A stretch of 64,000 bases of DNA from Apostichopus japonicus (lineage: Eukaryota; Echinodermata; Holothuroidea; Aspidochirotida; Stichopodidae). Positions 49,701 through 61,700 of the stretch are shown piece after piece. The stretch is taken from positions 1,770,501-1,834,500 of the forward strand of contig NC_092561.1 in the NCBI RefSeq assembly GCF_037975245.1, in the 5' to 3' direction. The first letter of the stretch is position 1. Each line of letters opens with the position of its first letter. The notes under the pieces are model-generated. The model was given only the letters and a program-made list of their open reading frames with translations. It was not told where the DNA came from and did not search any database. Position numbers and translations under genes: made by a program.

Positions 49701-52700
49701 GAAACAAACAAGGTCATTGTTGACTCGAGTAAAAGTAAACAAGCATGGCGGGGAGGGGGGTGGGGGGATTAAACCGTCAGTACAAAGACTGAGAACAAAA
49801 GTGATTGCTCGACTGGTGAGATGAAGGATGGCGGCGAGTGAATTGTAACTTTATCACTACGTTAGTTTTATCTTCTGCTTCTCCATCTATCGCAAAACTA
49901 ACACTGCTCAAGCTGACAAAAGTTCAAGGAAAAGTATTAAAGAAGATAAATAAATGAAAAGATTACCAAAATAAAGAGAAAAAAAGGGAAAAAAAGGATT
50001 AAATAAATTAGAAGAGAGCTGGTCTTCTGAAGCTATATATAAGAATATAAAAGCAAAGCTATAATATTTTTTATCTCAGGTCTCTTTTTTTCTTATCTTT
50101 AAAAGATTCTTAAGGATTTTTTCGGTGGGGGAAGGAGGGGGGGTGGGTGCTGGTTGCTTTTAGTGTTAACGAGAGGGTTATTGAGTTCAGAAATGTTTTG
50201 TCAAAACGAGGATGTAGGTGAATGATCGTTGAAGGACAATTATCTCGAGAGCGGGAGATTTCTCACTCGGTTATTATTATTATCACGGTTTCCTGTGACT
50301 CAGCTGTATTTGCTTTTGAACTGATATACTCGATGACAGAGCAAATGTTGACAAAGGTGTTTTAGAAATGAAGCTGGTGGAAGTGAAAAATTTATCTCAA
50401 GAAAATTGAGCCAGATTACAAAAAGGAGAAATAAAGAAGAAGGAAAAAAGAGAGAGAGCAAGAGAGACAAGATGGAAAAGAAAAGCGCGCTCGGGGAAAT
50501 CGTCGCAATTTTGTAAGGTTATGCCGTAACTCATGCACGGAGTGGTAACATGCGGTGACTGTCATGGGGATACATAGCGCGTGCACTGAACTCCCAGGTA
50601 ATACCGTAAAGGATTCAGCATTGCCTAGAACTATATATAAAAAACGGTATAATTTATGAGAGCTCATACTTGTTACCCAAAACGAAAGCTTTGAAAAAAT
50701 AAAACCTGCGGTAATATGTTGGCTTTCTTAATTAAACATGCGATCAACTCGCATCTTGAAGCAGCTGGGTGGGTTTGATAATTACTAAAGTTACAACGCA
50801 TGTCTTCCCAAAATAGTCATACAATGGGTTTCTTGCGATATGAGTTCCTTTTCCATATCGATATATCATTTACCTTTTTTTCTCTCCCACAAATGGAATA
50901 GCTAAGCCCATTTCCAACTCTGCAGAGGTCGTCACAAAAATGATTATTTTTTTTTCCATTTTGTTTCTTGGCGAAATCGTTGATTCATGACGTGATTCAT
51001 GTTACTATGAGCTCAATTATTTGTAAGATGTCTAAATGTTTAATGTTCTTATTTTATAGTCTATTAATATATGATCATTTTGGGTAGACTGACGGGGCAA
51101 AAGGTACCTGGATCCGAACTTCTGTTTATAGTGTTCAATCAAGTCATCTTGTGCATTGTTCAAATTCTAGCTAAACAAGTGAAGTGCTGGCCAGCTTGCA
51201 CAAATAGATGCAGTATTTAGGCACTGTGTCAAAGAGAATAGCTGCAGCAGCTGCAAGTTTCTGCTCAGCTAGGCTGAATCAATATCAAAGAATAGAGATC
51301 ATCTCTGCAGACCTACAGCTTGTGCCTATTGTGTCAATCTGTGGCGCATAACAGAGTGTCCTACACACAGCATGGCTGCAGTAGGCTGCAGCCTCCTTAG
51401 CATCCTACTTTTGACATGGGTACAGGTAGCTGGAAAGTGAACTAATCACTGGATGGCAATTTAAGAAACCGACAAGCATCGAGAAATGCCGTGACTGGCG
51501 CAGTAAAATGTTGAATCGTTAGTGACCGTTATTTTACTTTATAGAAATTTTTGGGACCAAAAGTGATGATACCTTTAATGAGTATTAATTTTGAGTTGAT
51601 TTGGATCAATTATGCAGCACTAAATCTTCATCAAATCGCAGTTTATTTGTCCTTGAATCGGCTATCAAAAATTCAATTAAAAAGTTGGGAGTTTGTTTTG
51701 AAGATTTGCATATTTGCATTTCATTATCATATGATACATGTGGACACAGAAGAGTGTGGCCTCCCCAGTAGAAAAAGAAAAGTTAAAAATAGAGTAAAAT
51801 TTTGTTTTGAAAATTTCATATTTCAATTTCATTAACATATGAAATACATGTACACAAATAGCTGTGTCTCCTGCAGTAGGAAAAGAAAGTTTAAAAAAAA
51901 GTAAAATCCTGTAATATGTGCTTGCTCTGTAACCTTAACTTGGTGCAAAATGATAGTTTTCATCAGCTTGGTATGATCCAGTCACGAGTAATACTCAAGT
52001 GAAATTGGTGACCGAACCTAAAATGTTGTTTTAAGCTGCAAATTCAATCAGCCCACTTTGAAGGTTCGTTCATCAGTTTTTGAAACGATAGAGATATTTT
52101 TGAAAGAAGCATAGTTTAAGTTTGGAGTTCCAAAAGTGGACCAATTTTGTCATATTTTTGCTGGTGTGACTCGATACAGACTTGTTCTTTATTGTTCTGT
52201 AGAAATCAACCTCACAGGCCCCTCTCAGTGAGATGTTTAATCTCCCCCAGATAGCGAATGACAAAGCAAAGTACAAATAATGTGTATAAATGGAGAACAT
52301 AAGCATTAGCTCGCTCATAGATTTGAACTTAAAAAACACGCCCGCCCGCCCACCCGTACCTTGCTTCTGGGTTTATTTTACCGTGATAGATAAAGCTCTC
52401 TTCTGTGACCAAAATTCCACGATGCGACTTATCTTGGAAATTGGATTCGACAGACATGCCACATCTCATGGAAAGTAGGATATATTATAGATTCTTCCAA
52501 AGGTCTTGCTTTTGAAAAGTTTTGAATTCAGGTTTTTTTTATAAAGTGATTTTTAATGGTTAGTGGTCAAAGTAGTGTGTTTTTGGCTTCCATCATGGGG
52601 TAAAATTACACACAAGTTTGCTGATCTGTTATATAGTTTACAATTTTGTGATTTTGTTTCGTGTCAACCACAGAGCAGAGTACAATGCTGTCGATGGTGA

Positions 52701-55700
52701 TGGCTTAAAGAAACCTTTATTTTACGGTAAAAAAAAAAAATTCTCTTTGTTTCCTGACAAAAATATGACGTTTGCATATCAAAGAAGCATTTAGAAACAT
52801 ATATTACAGAAAATGTAATATAAATGTATACATTGATACCTTTATTTTACGGTAAAAAAAAAAAAAAATCAAATTTCTCTTTGTTTCCTGACAAAAATAT
52901 GACGTTTGCATATCAAAGAAGCATTTAGAAACATATATTACAGAAAAGAAAATGTCTACAAAGTGTGTACGGTATATATGCGTTATGAAACAAAATGGCA
53001 GAGAAGAAAAGAAACAGAAGAAACAAGGTCACCCGCCTTCTTTTGTGATGATTATGATGCGATACCTGTGACATAATTTCACAGTCAATATGAGATCAAC
53101 AGTACTACTGTGTTACCTCAGGTTGCGAGGTGATTTCCCAAAAAGCAAAACAGTACAATGTGAAAAAAATTTTCGCAGTCTGTTTACACATAAATTTAGG
53201 TTGTTGCAATTTTGTTCTGCGTGTCATGTGTGTGTTGATATCATTATCCAATTTTTAGTCGGTGAGAGCTCTAGCTCCCGGGCAAACATCGAAGTTAACA
53301 TCAATTACTTTTATCTCATTACCTTCAGCATCTCTGATTTGTCAGACTGTAGTAGTATTTTATCTTCGTACCTTCGTGGAGTATCTCTCGTCAGTTTGTG
53401 AAAGTTTCACTGCATAATCTCTGTCCCAATGTTAAGCTGAATTTGATCTAGAAAATGTCGAGAGCGTTTGTTTTAGGCTTGCCCAAAATGAGGACAGTTC
53501 CCTCAGTGTATAGGATTAAAACATTGATAAGAAAGTATTGATGAGTTTTTAATAATGGATTACATTTGCATAATATCTTGTCTGATATTCAGCTTGTTTT
53601 TTTTTTTTTTACTCTCGGGCATAACGCCGTGTACCTCTCTCAAAAGTAAAAATGAGGTTGAGTTCACAAATCTCTCTGAGACCAACATATCTTGAAGAGG
53701 AAAAATAGCAAATATATATTTTTGATGACAGTAGTAGAGTCTCAGGTTTGACTGTGTGATGACACAGAGAAGCTACTTTGTGCTTGTAACTTTAATTAAT
53801 TCATGAAGTAACGAAGACTCTATGACCTAAGGATCGTTACAAAACATTGCTGCCTCACTGGCATTCCTGGATAGAATGAAGCGAGAAGTAATTTATTTTA
53901 GGGGTGCAAAGAGGAGGTGCCAGGAGAAAGCTAAAGATGACCAGAGGCGGTGAGATGGAGAACTTGTTGGTAGTCGGTAGGTAAGCTGGTGTACTGGCCC
54001 TGCAAATGCCAATGATGAAGTACAGTAGGAAAGAAAAATGCAAACTTCAGTGTGAAATGCTTTCCGTATCGAAGAACTTTGAACTGCTGATTAATTTGCT
54101 TTGAGTACAATGCTGCCGTGTTGGATGAATCGAACCGTAATAGTAATTAGCGACTTTGCGAGCCATGTTTATATAGTCACAGCCAATTTTGCAATCTGTG
54201 TTATATTCATTGCAGACTTTGCAATCCGTGGTCCCCCTCACAGTTTTGCAAGGACGATAAGGATGACTCCATATTCAGTAAGAGTGACTCCGTAGTTTTA
54301 ATAATAATAAATAAGTTCTTAATATAGCGCCAAATACCAAAAGGCTTCTAGGCGCTTTACAAAACCTAAAACAAATTAAAAAAAAAGTTTTTTCGGGAAA
54401 CCAAAAAGAAGAAAAAGACGACCTCTACCCAATAGATGAGAGAGAGGGCAACCATTTCTACCAACAACCCATGATATATATTAAAGTACAAGTTTGACCT
54501 GCCATCTTTACAAATTTTAGGGCTCATATCCTAAAAGCTTCATGAGTCTAGATGTAACATGTGATCTATTATTTGATCTCTCACAAGTTCAGAAATGAGC
54601 TTTTTCATACAATCCATCAAGGTTTTCGGTGCATCTGAACTTTTACACAGTGGTCGTTGGGTGATAAGGAATGGGATTAGAGAGATGTTCTGGGAGTTTT
54701 TTCCATTCTTTTTTAGTCTTTTTGATAATCCATTACAATAATATTCCATTGCTAACATCAACATTAAAAGACATTCCATAACATTGAATAACAGATTTTT
54801 CAAATTAAAGAGCATCATGGCTAATTGTCTTGTTATTTTGTATCTTGCAATTATGACCTTTGACATGGTATCTAAATTAAATTAATCTAATTACCCAGGT
54901 CCACGACAGGTCTTGATTCATCTCTGTGGACGTCTTAAACTCTTTACTGCGTGATCATACGATTAAGCCGAAGAGAATATCAGAGCGCGTTAATTAATCT
55001 TCTGGGATTATGTTTTATATATTTCATTGATGACAGCGCCGTGACTGTCCAGCGGTCACTAGGAGACGGATAACAGACAATCCTCCACTTTCGTCGCCTG
55101 ACGACGTGTCTCTCCTCACTGATTCGCTAAGATTAGGGTTTGCTTACATCGAGAGCATCGCAAATTTTAATTAAAGCCCCATGTTCGGTTTATTTACATT
55201 GGACGACAGCAGGGTGGGGGAGGGGGGAATGGGGGGAGGTTTGTTTATTTTCTTTTCTTGTGATTACAGTGATAAGGATAGAGGAGTTTGGCTGGCCGGA
55301 CCACTGGCTCGGTTACGATACACCGGTAGTGAAGTAATCCATCTGTCATTCATTGACATGCCACTTTGACTCAAGTCAAGAAAGTGGTTCAGTACTTTTG
55401 TCAAGATCACCTTGACGGATGCTGGAAACATTGAAGCAGTCGAGGTATCGGGCACGTAAGAAGAAGATATTAAAAAACAAGAAAACCCTGCATTGTTAAT
55501 TGGTGCGTATAGAGAAAAACTGTACCAGCATATATGAATAATATCACATGTGGCCTTTCATTTAAGGAATCAAGAGGTCATGATTTAACGTACAGTATGT
55601 TACTACTGATCTGAATTTAAAGAATCTTGTAAAAGGAGACACAAAAACCAATTTTAAGCCATGTGGATGTGATAGAGGTAATTCTGTTATGAACAACATT

Positions 55701-58700
55701 CCCCAAACAATAAAGAAAATTCGTAGTCCATTTGGGAGGTATCACAGGTTTTAATGTTTCTGGATATGAGATAACAATGTTGAAGACTTGGGCAAGTCTA
55801 AATATGACATACTGCAGGCGCCACAAATTGATGTTTTTATTTCTTTATTTATTCCAAGGTTTAATTTCTGTTATTGAGATGTGTTTTGACCATTCTGAAA
55901 CTAACCAAGATTGACCATATATGGCAATGGCATCAATGTCAACATAACATTCCACATAAAATGAAGTTTGGTAAAGATTGTGAAACATTGTCCAATGTTA
56001 GGTTTGGGAACATGAAAATGGTAGAAGTACTGTACGGCAACAATGATGGTTTTACACATCAATTAACTTCCTTGAAGTCCCAACAGTTTTTTTTTTTCAA
56101 TCTTAAACAGAAATTTTAAAACTTCAAAATTCATCAAACTTTATTTCAATCTCTTAATTAATTTTGAAATTAATTTTCAGTGTATTTGTTGTGTACGATA
56201 AAATAGAGATTGGGAATTGACAACAGGAAGCTCAATGGAGCAATTTTTTAGCAAAAAACTATCATATATAATAATTAATACAAAAGCAAAACAGAACAGA
56301 AGGAAAGGAAAGAAGAATTAAAAAATAAACAAATCAATGATTTCTTATAATAAGATTATTTTTCAAATGTTTTTCCATTTTTTTTTTCAAATCTGACAGA
56401 TTTCACAGATTTGTGCCTCCCAATAAAATATTTGAAACAAGAAAAACCTGTCAAAAATAAATCCAGTTGATGGCACAAACAGGGAGTAAAAAGTGATGTT
56501 TGGCAGTCTTCTAGAAAACACTGCTGGAGGTTTGATCTAGTTATATATAATACTAAGGTTGTATCATGTTTTGTAGAAATTTGGCAAATTGCAAATTAAG
56601 ATAAATAGATAGATAAAGGAAGTAATTTCTTTCAAAGAAAAACAAGAAACAAAAAACTATAAAAACCCTTCTTCTATAAAATGTTTATGAGGCCGGGAAA
56701 TAACATGTATTTGTGTCGCCATCCCGTTCGTCACATCAACGTAAAAGAAAGTATGTAATGTTAGCATATGCATACACTCCTCAACAGAAAAGGAGACTAA
56801 AAAAGACATTGATAATAAGCATAAGCATGAATACTTTGCAGTCTTTAAAAATGGAAGGGTGAACATTTACATAACTAATGGAATTTTGAAATTTCCTCTG
56901 TATAATGTGTGAACATTTTTAGGATTTTGATATCTGTGAACAACGTGTGTTCTGTGATATGTGCAGATTTTTCTGGTGTAATCATTTTCATGTTAAATCA
57001 AGATTGGGCTGACAGATACTCCCGAAAATAGAAAAATTATAATTTCCATAATTGATGGAGTGCATAGATAGTGAATATATATTTATATATATACACTTAT
57101 ATGTTGTTTAAGGTCACAGTAGGAGTTGAGATTTGAAGAGCAAATGTCGTGGCAAGTTGATAGATTGAAAGTTTATTACAGTTAATGAAAAATATTGGGA
57201 GTAACCTTAATTGATGAAAAGAAAGTCTAAACCTAAAATCTACTTTATCTCTATTGAAGTTAATAATCTAAATTTATATTCTGTTAGGACAGTGTTTAAA
57301 TTAAAGGATAGCTGTATTAATGTGCATAGGATATGAGGTGGGGGGGGGAGGGGGGAACCTTAATTCTTCCAGTCTGATTTAGGTCGGGTCATGAACCTCT
57401 ATGGAAGTGCCAGAGGTGGATACAGGAGTTGTACATCAATCAATCAATCAAATCAAATCGATCAAAACACATTTATACACCGCATGCAATATCAACAAAA
57501 GTTGTTCAAAGGCGCTTTGAGACACATGACATTAAATTTTGTACGTTGAACGTGCATTGAACATTTTGAAGTCTGGTGGTAAGTGATTTGTTTTTACCAA
57601 TCATGAAGCTGTGGGGTGTGGCACTGGGGCTGTTAAGACTTATTCACATACAGGGGATCTAGGGCCCCCCCCCCCTCTTCCCAGATAACGTGAAGGTATA
57701 GACCTCAAATGGTATATTCTGAGTCTATAATTAGGTCTAAAATCAATGTACAAATAGAGTCATAAATACTTTTGAATTTTTGTCTGAGTTGAAAAAGGGG
57801 GGGTCACAGTCTACATCCCCACACCCCCTGGAATAGCAAAAACAACATCTCTCAATCGACGGGTTCCCCCTACTGATGATGGAAGTGGAGAGTCATGGAG
57901 TCATGGTCGTGGAGAGGTTACAGTATAAGAAACTGAAATTTGAGTTATTGCATGCATGGCAGCCCAACTGTGCTCCAGTACCGCTACGAGGGCGAGACCT
58001 GGTGTGTCCGCAACAGTGGTATCACCCTCTACAGCTGAAGAAATCAATTTAGTCTTAAATTGTTTTATATCTCAAACAAGAAACTGAATCAAATGCCCGT
58101 ACAGCACCCCAAAATCATGTGTATCACCACAGCTCCAAGGCCAACACCAGAGGCATCCGCCGAAATACACTCCAATATTTCGCTGATTTTCGTAAATCAA
58201 GAGAACAAAAGATTCAATTTTGATTGCATGCATTGCTATCTTAATGATGCATCTAGTATGTATATCTCTTAAGAGGACAAAACCAGTAGCATCCCACTAT
58301 GGCATATGATCATCACCCACCCCTCTACACGTGAATGAAAGAAAGAATCAATTTGCCGTAGTCTCTAGAAGATTAAGGTTTTTCCTCATACAGTATAACC
58401 TAAAATCTTCCATTACAGTTATTGCACTTTCAATGTCATCTATCTGAATCATGTCTTGAGACTTCTACATAATTTACAACGTATGAATCATCCAAAACTC
58501 ACGGGCGGCAGCTCGCTTGCTGTTTAGCTTGCAGCTTTTGTCAGGTGTTGTAATTAAAACAGCTACAGTTCTCCTTCAACAATTTTTTACCATCCAATTT
58601 TTTTTTTTTTTTCTCAAGCCAAAAAACAAAAAATATATATATATATATATATATATATAAAGATATGAAAAGTATATGGGAAAGTTGGTTCTCGACTCCA

Positions 58701-61700
58701 TTGTTTGACTCGAGAAGGAAATTTATGTGCACCGTAACAGCTTCTCGAAATGAAATGCTTGTCAACGGCCCATAAATTTTAACGAGTATTTTCTTGATAA
58801 GATTTTACCTTTGAGTAATTTTATGAGTTTACTTAGAGGGAGCTGGAAAGAATTACGTGCTACCTCACTATTTTCTAAATTTTACGACAGCTTTGTACTC
58901 ATTTGAATCGATTCATGATGCAGCAGCTGAAATACACAGTATGTTGATATACAACAAAAAGGTAATATTCTCTACTAAAAATGTGCGATTATTGTTCCAC
59001 CGACCATTCTGGATCGAGCAATACTCCGTCATTTATCATCAATTTTTATGTTATTTGAACAGAACTGTTTACTCCAAGCGTATCATGAGTGGTAACTCTG
59101 AGTAATAAAGTCAACTGAAGGATTTGTCGAAGTCGTAACGTTTTTTTTGAATACGAAGGAAAGCCTCAACATAGGATATATCACAACAACTATAAGTTAA
59201 AAAGTTTTTGTATTTTATTGAGAAAAACAAAGTGGTAGTAACAAACTGCTTTATATTGCCTAAAGCTTTTGTACAGTAAGGAAATAGATAAATGTTAGAG
59301 GGCCTAGCAGTTGTAGCAATAGCAACAGCTTCTTCAAATGTGAACAGTTCGTCTCTTGAAGAAGTTCTCTAGGTGCTGCTTGGAATAATGTCAGGCCTTC
59401 CAACTTTTATATTGTAATGATTTTGCTTGGGCGACCTTTATACTTTTTCCTGAATGACTGACATTGTTATTTTCGTTTCAAGGCAAAACTGTGGTCCTAT
59501 TTGCGGTATTTTGGGAAACCAAATATATAAATCTACCAAGTTAGAACATGTTTGACACATCATTCTGAGAAATATAGGTGACCAAGCAATCTAGTCAAGA
59601 TAAAAAATGAAAAAGGTTGTAATATTATTGTTAAACACTTGTGGTTCCATCTTCCAGCTGGTGCTTATAAGTTACCTGTGTTGTTATTAGTGTTCCGTGA
59701 CAATCTGAGTTGCCTCTGAAACTGATGAAAATTTATATGTAAAACAAGGAATTCACAAAAACATCTGCCATTTGCTTTGTTTAAAATATCATCAAGATTT
59801 TACCCAGAAAATAACATAAACAGCTGCTTTTTTCAAAATGTTATTACGTATATATGCGTCATTCTAGATTGCCAGAGTCTAATGTTTATGTCGATTTTGG
59901 TGATGTAAGCTGAGTGTTTATGGTTTTGTGCATGGATAGTTTCCTGGGGTTTTATGTACAATCTGCCAACCTGTGCAGGAGACTGTTGATCCCAAAAAAG
60001 TGAATCAAGATTCTCTTTTATAATTTGAAGTTTAATTTGTGGAATTGATGATCATTTTCTTACGTCCAAAAATTCTCATATGTATCAATCAATGGACTTA
60101 CAGTAAGATATATCTGTTTGTTCTCATATTACAGCTTTAGTGAACACTTCTTCTATTGATTTGGCAACTATCTTGCATCATGTCTTGACATCGTTATAAC
60201 AAGGAGTTTAAACTTGAGTTCAATTTGAAGTGACTTTCTGACTTTCTCAAAGTGTGATGGCGCAATACTGAATTGATATTACCAAAAAAAAAAAAAACGG
60301 CCTAGATTAAACCATTTTCCACAATAGTCCACTAAATGACCGAATTTGCAAACAGCATTCTTCAGAGGTTTACTGACAAAATCAAGTATTAATTCATAAT
60401 AAAAATGCCATTAAAACTTAATAATAAATAACAATGGATTTATGACTGAGTACCTTAAAAACAGCTGAATAAGAAATCTCTCTGGTTAGTGTAACTATTT
60501 GAAAAAAAACAATCTAAACACCTAACTCTGCACTCTGCTTTTAAGAAAGAATTCTAAATAATATCTGATGCTGCTTGGCACATCTATAAAATATTTGTAC
60601 TTATATGGAGAGATATCCATAATATGAGTTCAAACTAATTCCTTCCATAGATATTATATTGCAGGAGCGCTTTTAGAATAGACACCCCCCAACACCAGGA
60701 AAGTTAACATTCCAGAAATACAGAACAGAATTTACTTACGAGAAATCCCCCGTTAGGTTCGGTTATGAGGACAGACGAAAACATAAAATCTTCCTACACT
60801 AGGTTTTCATTCCTTTTCACATTTTTTTTTCGTCTTTCACTTTGGAAACTAACGTGATGTTGAAAATAAGTATTAAATATAATATAAATCGCACCACACT
60901 GGGTTTAATCTTGTGGTCACTTGGTGCCAGCCATCCGTGTATGGGCAGACACCAGCCTCCCTTCTTTCACTTGAGGGCTGACTCAATTTTGTAATTTTCC
61001 AAACCCCCTCCAACACTTTGAGCCATTTTTCGCATGAATGAGCTGGGTGTTATATTGAAACCACTGCTCTCTGGGGTAACGGAGTAAATGATGACGGCCA
61101 GTTAAACACCCGGCTGAATTTCTAGGAGATGATATTTTTGGGACTATAAGATCAAATAATCAACAGTAGATGTATAAGCCCCACGGCGGCCTTCAACGGC
61201 AAGTTTACAAAATTATCAGGAAGACGGAGGTTTTTCACCCCTTCGGAAGGAGACTTGGTAGTAGAGCAAGAGTACGGTAGCCTTTGCAAAGAAGAGAAGA
61301 GGCAGGGCTTAAAGGGCAGAGGAAACAGATGAGAATATTTAAAAGTTTTTGTTTTCTATGAGGGATGTCTTCCTTCATCTCTACATGTCTTCAAACAAAC
61401 GCTGCGCTCTCACTCAGCAGTGCCTTGGGCCATTTCTAACCTTTTTGTCACGTCCTAAGTTTACTCAAGATCCTCTTGTTAGGGTTATGTCTGAAGAATA
61501 GTGCATATTCAGCCTTTACGAATCCGTTTTAACATGAAATATTCCAACCTTAATACCACTAAAGACAATTGTCTGCCATACATTGCCCACTCACCACTAC
61601 CAAGTCCCCTTCCTCACCACATTGTAGTTCACAATAAAGTGCAGACTTCCTCTCCCATTAGAACCATTTTACTTTCTTGCTTTTTGGACATTTACTGGTA

